From: Clostridia bacterium
GTDB taxonomy: Bacteria; Bacillota; Clostridia; Oscillospirales; CAG-272
Assembly: GCA_017502915.1 (NCBI GenBank)
Contig: JAFVUB010000004.1
Location: 1 to 44,785 of the forward strand
Length of the DNA stretch: 44,785 bases
Direction of reading: 5' to 3'
In this document: piece by piece, positions 33,920 to 40,900 of the stretch
Layout: each line of letters starts with the position of its first letter
Position numbering within the stretch: the first letter of the stretch is position 1
Translations under genes and position numbers: made by a program
The notes under the pieces: generated by a model
What the model saw: only the letters and a program-made list of their open reading frames with translations
Told to the model about the DNA's origin: nothing
Databases searched by the model: none

Positions 33920-33970
33920 TAAAAAATGCCATAATAACAAAAAACTCCCGATTCCACCGAACTAATTGCT

Positions 33971-34150
33971 ATGGGCAAAATGGCGCAATTGATAAGAGAA
34001 TCGAAAAAATACGTCAGAAAGAACCTCAAGAACGTCACGGTCGCAGATATGGCGGCGGCACAATGTTACAATGAAAAATGTTTTTATCGCGTATTTACCA
34101 AGGTGATGCATCGTTTGCTTTCTCTAAGTTTTTCACAAGGCTTATTTTAA
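33971..34150 (+). pseudogene. Remnant of an AraC-family DNA-binding domain
   Basis: An open frame of 59 codons, ATG 33971 to TAA 34150. The translation includes YVRKNLKNVTVADMAAAQ and then CYNEKCFYRVFTKVMH, which align with the first helix-turn-helix and the start of the second in AraC regulators (Y-I-x-x-N ... T-L-x-x-L-A ... Y-x-S-R-x-F-K-K). The sensor domain and the end of the DNA-binding domain are missing, and there is no ribosome binding site. It was probably a divergent regulator of the neighbouring GH39 gene, now eroded. Confidence 0.65.
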
Positions 34151-34190
34151 GTTTGTTGAAAATACTCGTTATTTTTTAATAGGTTGGACT

Positions 34191-34218
34191 GTATTTTATA
34201 CTAGTGTTGCATATATAA
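34191..34218 (+). promoter_or_regulatory. Weak sigma-E-like promoter of the recombinase
   Basis: GTATTTT (34191-34197) and CATATATAA (34210-34218) are 12 bp apart. The -10 resembles those of sigK and spoIVA here, but the spacing is short. Confidence 0.3.
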
Positions 34219-34229
34219 CACGAAGTGAG

Positions 34230-35972
34230 GTGTTTGATATAAAAACTAATATAACAAGGCAATTTGTGATATATTCGAGAAAATCGAAGTTCACGGGTAA
34301 GGGAGAAAGTATTGAAAACCAGATCGAAATGTGCCGTCAATATATCGCCACACATTACAGTCAAAAGGAGGCTGATGCGGCACTTGTATATGAAGATGAA
34401 GGCTTCTCAGGCGGCACTCTTGAACGGCCAAAATTCAAAAAAATGATGAGTGATTCGAAAAAAATCCCAATTGCCGCCATCGTAGTCTACCGTCTTGACC
34501 GTATCAGCCGTAACATCGGCGACTTTGCCAAGCTCATTGAAGATCTTGGGAATCGTCATATTGACTTCATCTCCATCCGCGAGCAGTTCGATACTTCCTC
34601 GCCGATGGGACGCGCTATGATGTATATATCATCTGTGTTTTCACAGCTGGAGCGTGAAACTATCGCCGAACGTATCAGAGACAATATGCACGAACTCTCA
34701 AAGACCGGGCGATGGCTTGGCGGTAATACCCCTACCGGATATGAATCTGAAAGCATATCAACCGTTACAGTTGACGGAAAAATCCACAAGGCTTATAAAT
34801 TGAAAATTGTTGCCGATGAGATTAATTTAGTAAAACTGATTTTTGATAAGTTTATAGAAACAGGCTCACTCACAAAGACAGACGAGTTTCTCAGGAACGG
34901 ACACTATAAAACAAAACGCGGTAAATCGTTCACTCGTTTTGCAATAAGAGCAATACTGACAAATCCCGTGTATATGATAGCTGATGAAGATTCTTACAAC
35001 TATTTAATTGAAAATGGCGTTGATCTTTTTTCGGAAAAAGAAACTTTTCACGGCAAACACGGAATTATGGCTTATAACCGCACCCTTCAACGCCCCGGGA
35101 AGGCGAATCAACAGAAGCCTATGAATGAATGGATCGTTTCTGTCGGTAAACATATCGGTGTTATACCGGGTGCTTCTTGGGTTCAGGTACAAAGGATGCT
35201 TGGACTTAACAAATCGAAAAGCTACCGTAGACCGAGAAGCAACGAAGCTCTCTTGCCGGGAATTCTCTACTGTGGAAAATGTGGTAATTATATGAGACCT
35301 AAGCTCTCCGACAGAAAAACCGCAACCGGTGAACCCATTTATACTTATCTTTGTGCGACTAAGGAAAGAAGCAAAAGCCACGTGTGCGATATGAAAAATG
35401 CAAATGGTAATATGCTGGACGCAAAGGTTATTCAAAGCATCAAAGACTTAGACAAACAGAGTTCGAATATGGCAAAACAGATAGCCCAATCAAAAAAACG
35501 TATCCGAGGAAATCAAGAGGAATACGAGGCGGAACTTGCTAAACATCAGGCGCAAATTGAAAATAACAAAAAAGACATTAAATCCCTCGTTTTTTCTCTT
35601 GGAAAATCGGAAGGCACTAATGCCGAAAAATACATTATTGAACAAATCAATGAATTGCATGAAAGAGGCGAAGTGTTGAGAAAACGCCTGTACGAGCTTG
35701 AGACGGTGATCCAACAGCACGATCTTACCGATATACAATTTGAGAACACCTGTCAAATGCTTTCAAGCTTGTGTGAGAGCGTTGACAGTTACACCGTTGA
35801 GCAAAAACGTGCTACTATCAAAGCATTCGTCCGCAAAATCGTTTGGGACGGAGAAAATGCGCACCTCTATCTTTTCCACAATGATGACGAATATAAATTT
35901 CCTGCTCTCTCAATCTCAAATAATGGCAACAAGAACGATACCCGCGAGCCGTTATGTGAGGATAGCGAATGA
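34230..35972 (+). CDS. Large serine recombinase of the sigK element (SpoIVCA-like)
   Basis: 580 residues. Catalytic domain at about 10-150: the Tyr-x-Arg-x-Ser motif puts the nucleophile at about S19 (IYSRKS), with AIVVYRLDRISRN near 88-100 and MMYISSVFSQLERETIAERI near 130-150. A recombinase domain follows (about 175-300), then a zinc ribbon (CGKC near 348-351, later Cys residues near 375 and 386) and a coiled coil (about 400-500). The GTG at 34230 lies right beside GAAGTGAG, so the true start may be non-canonical. The stop codon TGA (35970-35972) overlaps the right AATG core; in the excised circle the frame would run on for 28 residues. In Bacillus and C. difficile the equivalent enzyme excises skin in the mother cell. 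Confidence 0.9.
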   Translation: MFDIKTNITRQFVIYSRKSKFTGKGESIENQIEMCRQYIATHYSQKEADAALVYEDEGFSGGTLERPKFKKMMSDSKKIPIAAIVVYRLDRISRNIGDFAKLIEDLGNRHIDFISIREQFDTSSPMGRAMMYISSVFSQLERETIAERIRDNMHELSKTGRWLGGNTPTGYESESISTVTVDGKIHKAYKLKIVADEINLVKLIFDKFIETGSLTKTDEFLRNGHYKTKRGKSFTRFAIRAILTNPVYMIADEDSYNYLIENGVDLFSEKETFHGKHGIMAYNRTLQRPGKANQQKPMNEWIVSVGKHIGVIPGASWVQVQRMLGLNKSKSYRRPRSNEALLPGILYCGKCGNYMRPKLSDRKTATGEPIYTYLCATKERSKSHVCDMKNANGNMLDAKVIQSIKDLDKQSSNMAKQIAQSKKRIRGNQEEYEAELAKHQAQIENNKKDIKSLVFSLGKSEGTNAEKYIIEQINELHERGEVLRKRLYELETVIQQHDLTDIQFENTCQMLSSLCESVDSYTVEQKRATIKAFVRKIVWDGENAHLYLFHNDDEYKFPALSISNNGNKNDTREPLCEDSE

Positions 35973-35984
35973 GATACTGATGTA
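35962..35984 (+). other. attR-like junction of the sigK element
   Basis: AATG at 35968-35971 is followed by AG and ATACT (35974-35978). In the sigK frame it reads Asn-Glu-Ile-Leu-Met-Tyr. It also forms the end of the recombinase gene. Confidence 0.75.
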
Positions 35985-36330
35985 TTTCCGCTCGCAAAAG
36001 AAGCTTTCAAACGAGGTCTCCATAAACGAGACGATCGACGTCGACCGCGACGGGAATCCGTTGACCTACATAGACGTTATAAGCTCTGAAGACAATACAG
36101 ACGAGGAGCTTGACCGAGCAATGCTGTCCGGTCGGGCACTGCATCTGGTCAAAACACTTTTGACCGAGCGTGAACGAACCATACTCGAGCATCGCTACGG
36201 ACTTTTTGGAAGAAAAGCACTTCCTCAGCGAGAGGTTGCGGTAAAGCTCGGCATATCTCGCTCGTACGTCAGCCGCATCGAAAAAGGAGCGCTCGCAAAG
36301 CTATACGAAGTCATGAAAGACGAGCGTTAA
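35968..36330 (+). pseudogene. sigK: sigK 3-prime half (interrupted, excision-restorable)
   Basis: The C-terminal half of sigma-K, from the recombination core. It starts with NEILMYFRSQKK (end of region 2.4 and start of region 3), passes DVISSEDNTDEELDRAM, and ends with region 4: ERTILEHRYGLFG and LPQREVAVKLGISRSYVSRIEKGALAKL, the helix-turn-helix that reads the -35. It has no start codon or ribosome binding site of its own; the frame stays open upstream only by overlapping the recombinase 3-prime end. Its stop TAA overlaps the coaD stop on the other strand. Excision would fuse it to the half at 29506. Confidence 0.93.
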
Positions 36331-36818
36331 TCCTGCTTTTCTTTCTTGAAATCGACCTTTATAAGCTTGATAGCGTCGATATGGAGAATCCCCAAAAGCG
36401 GCTGATCGTATTTCAGCATCTCGCGCACGAACGAGGAGCAGACGTGAGAATACTTGGGATTCGTCGGGATAAATACCGTTTCAACGTCGGGAGCAAGGTG
36501 ACGGTTGACCGAGGCAAGAGTGGTTTCGTAGTCGAAGTCTGTGACGTTACGAACACCTTTGACGATCGCGCAAACTCCGAGCGCCGAGCAAAGGTCCGAG
36601 AGCATGCCGTCAGCCGTTATGACCGAGACGTTTGGCAGATCCTTACACGTTTCCTCTGCGATCAGCTTTCGCTGACGAAAATCAAAGTATCCCTTCTTTT
36701 CGGAATTTGTCATTATGGCTACGTAGACCTTGTCAAAAAGCTTTGATGCGCGGGCAACAAGATCAAAGTGCCCCATTGTAAAGGGGTCAAAGCTTCCGGG
36801 AACGATACATACTCTCAT
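36327..36818 (-). CDS. coaD: Phosphopantetheine adenylyltransferase
   Basis: The fourth step of coenzyme A synthesis: ATP and 4-phosphopantetheine give dephospho-CoA. 163 residues. The nucleotidyltransferase signature GSFDPFTMGHFDLV (8-21, with the xxGH motif) and the conserved CSSFVREM near 130-137 are clear. Its ATG overlaps the rsmD stop by four bases. It is the last gene of uvrC-rsmD-coaD and converges on sigK. Confidence 0.94.
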   Translation of the reverse strand: MRVCIVPGSFDPFTMGHFDLVARASKLFDKVYVAIMTNSEKKGYFDFRQRKLIAEETCKDLPNVSVITADGMLSDLCSALGVCAIVKGVRNVTDFDYETTLASVNRHLAPDVETVFIPTNPKYSHVCSSFVREMLKYDQPLLGILHIDAIKLIKVDFKKEKQD

Positions 36819-37363
36819 TCTTCTGTCTCCTTTATATTGAGCAGCATAACGTGTGCCACTCCGTATTTTACAGTCTTCTTTATTTCATAGCGGCAATCAA
36901 TTCGGTCGGAAATATCCTGATCCGACTCACATACCACTATTGAGGTAGGCTTGAGGTGTTGATAAAGACTTTTCAAAACCTCGGGTATCAGCCCCGAGCT
37001 ATAGGGCGGATCGAGAAATACTATGTCGAATTTCTTACCCGACGAGCGGCGAAGGGTCTCTTTCCAATCGGATAACATAATAGTGCAATCAGCGGAAAGC
37101 TTAGTTTTCTCGGCGTTCTTTTTTATGATCTCGACGGCCGCTCTTTCCGAATCGGCAATGACGGCGTCACGAGCTCCGCGGCTCAAGGCTTCGAGCGCAA
37201 GCTGTCCCGAACCGCCGAAAAGATCAAGAACCGAGCGTCCCTCGATCTCAAACTGGAGCATCGAAAAAACGGCTTCCTTAACTCGGTCTGACGTCGGTCG
37301 GGTCGTGTTACCCGCGAGAGTGTAAAGATTAGCTCCCCGAGCCTTTCCTGTTATTATTCTCAT
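36815..37363 (-). CDS. rsmD: 16S rRNA (guanine966-N2)-methyltransferase
   Basis: A SAM-dependent methyltransferase that modifies G966 of 16S rRNA during 30S assembly. 182 residues. The N-terminal MRIITGKARGANL and RPTSDRVKEAVFSML are family marks. The SAM motif VLDLFGGSGQLALEALSRGA is near 40-59, and the catalytic FLDPPYSSG is near 117-125. It is coupled by ATGA overlaps to both uvrC and coaD. The rsmD-coaD pair is common in bacteria. Confidence 0.93.
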   Translation of the reverse strand: MRIITGKARGANLYTLAGNTTRPTSDRVKEAVFSMLQFEIEGRSVLDLFGGSGQLALEALSRGARDAVIADSERAAVEIIKKNAEKTKLSADCTIMLSDWKETLRRSSGKKFDIVFLDPPYSSGLIPEVLKSLYQHLKPTSIVVCESDQDISDRIDCRYEIKKTVKYGVAHVMLLNIKETEE

Positions 37364-39216
37364 TCCTTTGTTCCCTCTTTTTCGTGAAAGTGAAGATATA
37401 CACGCTGAGCGTCCCTTCGGGTTATGCCGCTAATCGCCTCAAGCTCTTCAAGGCTTGCCGCAGCAATTCCTCGCTTGCCTCCAAATGCGCCCAGAAGCTT
37501 TTTCGCTTTTGCGGGCCCGATACCCTCGATGTCCTCCAGCGTGGAGCGCCTGAGCGTCTTTCTCTTGGCGCTTTCCATGCTTGACACGGTGAAGCGGTGT
37601 ACCTCTTCCTGGATCTTGTATATCAGAATAAATATTGCCTGTTCTTTTGCGATATTGATCTCACCAACGTCAGTGGTCAGCGCGCGCGTCTTGTGATGCT
37701 CGTCTTTGACCATACCGAAGACAGGAACGTCTATGCCCAGCTCATCGAGCAGTCGGCGAGCAATCGAAACGTGACCTCGTCCGCCGTCCAGCAGAATGAG
37801 GTCGGGAAGCTCTGAAAACGACCCTACTTTGTCCTCCAAATGGGCAAAACGGCGAGTCAGCACCTCTTTCATTGACGCGTAGTCATCGGTTCCTTCGACG
37901 CTTTTGATCCGGAAAAGTCGATAGTCGCTTTTTTTGAACCTTCCGCTTTCGCAGACTATCATGCCTGCCGTCAAATGCTCGCTTCCAAAATTTGATATAT
38001 CGTATGCTTCTATTCTCTCGGGTAAGGTTTCAAGTGCCAAAAACTCGGCAAGCGCAACGAGCGTACGGTCGTCCTTGTGTCCCGTTTCTCGAAGCTGCTT
38101 AGCACGCTCGGAGGCGTTTTCAACCGCAATAGCACAGAGCGAACGCATATCGCCACGCTTCGGATTGTGAACCGTTATACGTCTGCCTGCCTGCTTGGCG
38201 AGATATTCCTCAAGAAGCGAGAGCTCCTCCTCGGGCAACTCAAACGATACCGAAACGTTCTTCGGTACGTATTCGCGTATTTGATAGCTTCGGCACATAA
38301 ACGAAACGAGATCTGACGGATCGACCAATTCGTCGGTGCCGAAGGTGTATTCTGTTCTATCTGTAACTGCGCCGTCGCGAACGTAAAGCACAGATATGAC
38401 CGAACAGACGTCATCGGCGTAAAGTCCCCAGACGTCTGACTCGCTTCCCGGCGTACTGACCACGTGTTGCTTTTGACTTAGTGCAACCAAGGCGTTGATC
38501 GTGTCTCGGCAACGCGCCGCTGCTTCATATTGCTCGGCGTCCGAAAAGGCATACATATCAGATTCAAGAGCTCGTCTTGCCGCCGCGGTGTTGCCACGTA
38601 AAACGTCGCAGGCGGAGCGTATCAAAGAGGCGTATTCTTCCTTGGATACACCGCCGTTGCAAACCCCGCAGCATCTTCCCATTTGAAGATATATGCAGGG
38701 ACGTTCTTTCCCGATGTCGCGCGGAAAACGTCGTTTACAGCTTGGAAGTCCAAGAGTCTTTTCAAGAGTTCCCACCACCGAATACGCCGTTGACGTGCCC
38801 GAATACGGACCAAAATAAAGCGCTTTGTCGTTATCTCTCTTTCGAGTTACGACCAGACGAGGATATTCCTCGGCGGTCACCTTTATATAAGGATACGATT
38901 TTGCATCCTTCAATCTAATATTATATTTGGGAGAGTACTGCTTTATAAGAGTGTTCTCAAGAGACAGCGCTTCGATCTCGGTTTTACACAGGATATAGTC
39001 GAAATCATACACAAGCGAGACCATTCTCGCGGTCTTTGCGTTTTTTTCGCTGTTCTGAAAATATTGGGAGACTCTTGCCTTGAGCTTACGGGATTTTCCA
39101 ACGTATATAACGCGACCCGATCTGTCCTTCATTATATAAACGCCGGGGGAAAACGGCAGACCGTTCGCCTTTTCAAGCAGTGCCAGAGCCCGTTCGGTTT
39201 TGTTTTCTTTCATCAT
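37360..39216 (-). CDS. uvrC: Excinuclease ABC subunit C
   Basis: Makes both incisions in nucleotide excision repair. 618 residues: a GIY-YIG nuclease (GVYIMKDRSGRVIYVGKSRKLK near 24-45), a Cys-rich segment (CIYLQMGRCCGVC near 171-183), a UVR helix pair near 200-245, an RNase H-like second nuclease (DISNFGSEHLTAGMIV near 400; LILLDGGRGHV near 463-473) and helix-hairpin-helix motifs at the end (IEGIGPAKAKKLLGAFGG). Two ATGs stand in tandem (39216, 39213); no good ribosome binding site precedes them. The HPr terminator lies just upstream. Confidence 0.95.
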   Translation of the reverse strand: MMKENKTERALALLEKANGLPFSPGVYIMKDRSGRVIYVGKSRKLKARVSQYFQNSEKNAKTARMVSLVYDFDYILCKTEIEALSLENTLIKQYSPKYNIRLKDAKSYPYIKVTAEEYPRLVVTRKRDNDKALYFGPYSGTSTAYSVVGTLEKTLGLPSCKRRFPRDIGKERPCIYLQMGRCCGVCNGGVSKEEYASLIRSACDVLRGNTAAARRALESDMYAFSDAEQYEAAARCRDTINALVALSQKQHVVSTPGSESDVWGLYADDVCSVISVLYVRDGAVTDRTEYTFGTDELVDPSDLVSFMCRSYQIREYVPKNVSVSFELPEEELSLLEEYLAKQAGRRITVHNPKRGDMRSLCAIAVENASERAKQLRETGHKDDRTLVALAEFLALETLPERIEAYDISNFGSEHLTAGMIVCESGRFKKSDYRLFRIKSVEGTDDYASMKEVLTRRFAHLEDKVGSFSELPDLILLDGGRGHVSIARRLLDELGIDVPVFGMVKDEHHKTRALTTDVGEINIAKEQAIFILIYKIQEEVHRFTVSSMESAKRKTLRRSTLEDIEGIGPAKAKKLLGAFGGKRGIAAASLEELEAISGITRRDAQRVYLHFHEKEGTKE

Positions 39217-39223
39217 TATTTAC

Positions 39224-39259
39224 AAAAAAGCCGACGCAATAAAATTGCACCGGCTTTTT
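39224..39259 (-). terminator. Terminator of the HPr gene
   Basis: A stem of about 16 bp (39224-39240 with 39244-39259) has two internal mismatches and a T-run on the minus strand. It lies between HPr and uvrC. Confidence 0.75.
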
Positions 39260-39271
39260 CTCCTCGGTTAT

Positions 39272-39541
39272 TCAGATCTGTTCACCGACACCGGAGTCGA
39301 TCAGCTTTGCAAGGTCTGCAAGTGCCTCCTCCTCGTCATATCCGTCGGCAATAAGAGTGATAGTCATTCCCTTTGCAATTCCGAGAGACAATACTCCGAG
39401 CAGGCTCTTTGCGTTGACCTTTCGATCTCCGCTCTGAACCCAAATTCCGCTTTTGAACTTATGAGCGTTCTGAACGAAGAAGGTTGCCGGGCGAGCGTGC
39501 AGCCCCATGCTATTTACAATGGTTACATCGCGGGAAATCAT
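39272..39541 (-). CDS. ptsH: HPr phosphocarrier protein
   Basis: The small PTS phosphocarrier. 89 residues from the ATG at 39541, after TTGGAG. The phosphorylated His15 is in GLHARPA (13-19), and the regulatory Ser46 is in KVNAKSLLGVLSLGI, so both PTS transfer and HPr-kinase control of carbon catabolite repression are possible. The gene is monocistronic; ptsI is not adjacent, as is usual for extra HPr-type genes in Clostridia. Confidence 0.88.
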   Translation of the reverse strand: MISRDVTIVNSMGLHARPATFFVQNAHKFKSGIWVQSGDRKVNAKSLLGVLSLGIAKGMTITLIADGYDEEEALADLAKLIDSGVGEQI

Positions 39542-39572
39542 AATGTTTCGCTCCAATCATCAAAACTGTATA

Positions 39573-39599
39573 TCCGAGCTCCAAACTTGACGGAACTCG
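39573..39599 (-). other. Leader hairpin of the HPr gene
   Basis: CCGAG (39573-39577) and CTCGG (39595-39599) flank an almost symmetric segment in the 5-prime leader. It may be an RNA stem; function is unknown. Confidence 0.3.
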
Positions 39600-39622
39600 G
39601 CAACTATAAATTCATCACAAAT

Positions 39623-39651
39623 AGTATAGCAAATATTACAAATAAAATCAA
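39623..39651 (-). promoter_or_regulatory. Sigma-A promoter of the HPr gene
   Basis: On the minus strand, TTGATT (39651-39646) and TATACT (39628-39623) with a 17-bp spacer. The leader is about 75 nt. Confidence 0.6.
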
Positions 39652-39752
39652 GTGGCGAAGAATTGGCTTTTTATATGAATTTTGCGCAGATTTAGGCGCA
39701 CTTACTGTCATTTTTTCACAGATTTGCCCTTTTTTATTGTTTGGAGCGCGAA

Positions 39753-40343
39753 TTATCCTGCAGCTTCGACGTATTTATCTATCTCGATGACCCTCATGGA
39801 AAAATCGCAATTTATTATGCGAACCTTCATCTCTGCATTTGGCGCAATGTGGTGACGGCCGTTAAGCAGGAATCCGTTTTCTTCACTGACCTTTCCAACA
39901 CAAAGAATGGTTGCGGTGACGCTCCAACGGACGTCTTCATCCGAAATGGTTTCATCGGGAACAGCTGACGTTATGCTTCCGTCAGGATTTTTGAAGACCA
40001 CAGGCTCGCGATTTTGCATATAATTGCTCGTTATGATAAGATCGCCGATCTTGGTCGTTCCGTCGTCCATATAGATCCAGCTTTCGTCCGCATTCGCTGA
40101 ACTGACCGCATCGGCAATAGCCTGACACTGAGCAAACGAAAGATCAGACGCCGTAAACGTCAGCGCATATTGTTCAAGGTCGCGGGTGGTCCAAAGGTCA
40201 TCAAGCACAGTGAAGCGTAGAACAAGACCGCCAAGGCAGGCAACTATCAACAAAATTATCAGGAAATCAATAGCGTTGAAGCGATGATCCGCCGCCTTGC
40301 GAGCTACCTTTTCTTTTACAGCAGTATCTTTTGTCTTTTTCAT
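39753..40343 (-). CDS. DUF4330 membrane-anchored protein, copy 2
   Basis: 196 residues from the ATG at 40343, after GGGGAGG; the longer frame overlaps that site. One membrane segment (about 25-45: FNAIDFLIILLIVACLGGLVLRF) follows a basic N-terminus, then an extracytoplasmic domain ending in NGRHHIAPNAEMKVRI. It matches DUF4330, single-pass proteins of unknown function often near polysaccharide genes. It is paralogous to the gene just upstream, with the same motif order. Last gene of the rimM-trmD-polymerase-DUF4330 unit. Confidence 0.72.
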   Translation of the reverse strand: MKKTKDTAVKEKVARKAADHRFNAIDFLIILLIVACLGGLVLRFTVLDDLWTTRDLEQYALTFTASDLSFAQCQAIADAVSSANADESWIYMDDGTTKIGDLIITSNYMQNREPVVFKNPDGSITSAVPDETISDEDVRWSVTATILCVGKVSEENGFLLNGRHHIAPNAEMKVRIINCDFSMRVIEIDKYVEAAG

Positions 40344-40347
40344 GCCG

Positions 40348-40887
40348 TTATTCCTCCCCAAGTCCTATAACGGAAACACCGTTGCAGTATCCTGTGCCAA
40401 CGAAATTCGGAAATCTCAGATGCATTTCGGCACCCGTAGCGATACGGCAACCGTCCACCGTGTATCCCGTTCCTTCGTTATATCTGGCCGTGGCGCGAAT
40501 AGTTACCGTAACGTTTTGACCAAGCGAGTCTATTGCCACCTTTTTTGCAATGGGATCACCCTCAGAGCTCTGATCAAGAACAAACTCGTAATGCGAAACC
40601 GTTTCGGGCGTCAGAGCTACTATCCCGAGTGAGCTGCCGTTAACGGCGTCAACAACCGCTTGATCAAGCGTTATGAGGTCGTATACCGATTCGTCAACGT
40701 TTTCGAAGACGACGGTATAGGTTATCTGCACAGTGTCGTCAGATAAAAACATTTTCTGAAATTTCGGCACGGTGAGGACGATGCAAACCGCAACCAACAA
40801 AACAACGGTTGTGATTATGATAAAATCAAGAACGTTAAATCGTCCGACAGAGCCGTACTTTTTTGCTTTTACTTTGTTTTCTTCCAT
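40348..40887 (-). CDS. DUF4330 membrane-anchored protein, copy 1
   Basis: 179 residues from the ATG at 40887, after GGAGA. The N-terminus is basic, then FNVLDFIIITTVVLLVAVCIVL forms the membrane segment, and the outer domain ends in VDGCRIATGAEMHLRFPNFVGTG. The shared features with the next gene (F-N-x-x-D-F-x-I-I near the membrane; x-x-G-A/N-E-M near the end) show a tandem duplication with strong divergence. Four bases separate the two genes. Confidence 0.72.
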   Translation of the reverse strand: MEENKVKAKKYGSVGRFNVLDFIIITTVVLLVAVCIVLTVPKFQKMFLSDDTVQITYTVVFENVDESVYDLITLDQAVVDAVNGSSLGIVALTPETVSHYEFVLDQSSEGDPIAKKVAIDSLGQNVTVTIRATARYNEGTGYTVDGCRIATGAEMHLRFPNFVGTGYCNGVSVIGLGEE

Positions 40888-40900
40888 AAAAATCTCCATA

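Larger units (their letters stand above)
33819..34229. other. Spacer between GH39 and recombinase with AraC remnant
   Basis: This 411-nt stretch holds the GH39 promoter, a GTGTAAT dyad, an AT-rich ATTTAAAT repeat (33841-33856) and a broken AraC-type helix-turn-helix (33971-34150). Nothing else convincing was seen. Confidence 0.6.
29833..35971. mobile_element. Skin-like sigK-intervening element, about 6.1 kb
   Basis: The element runs between two AATG cores, at 29833-29836 in the sigK 5-prime half and 35968-35971 in the 3-prime half; the distance is 6135 bp. Around the cores, AATG-N2-ATACT is shared by both ends. Site-specific excision would join the two sigK halves in frame. It encodes a large serine recombinase ending at the right junction, a small ORF, a secreted MBL-fold lipoprotein, a GH39 enzyme and an AraC remnant. 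The B. subtilis skin is about 48 kb and that of C. difficile about 15 kb, so this one is compact. Excision in the terminal mother cell does not affect inheritance. Confidence 0.9.

Noticed and set aside
35740..35967. Upstream extension of the sigK 3-prime half as its own gene start
   Set aside because: This part overlaps the recombinase 3-prime end in another frame and has no similarity to sigma factors; it is only an accidental open frame.
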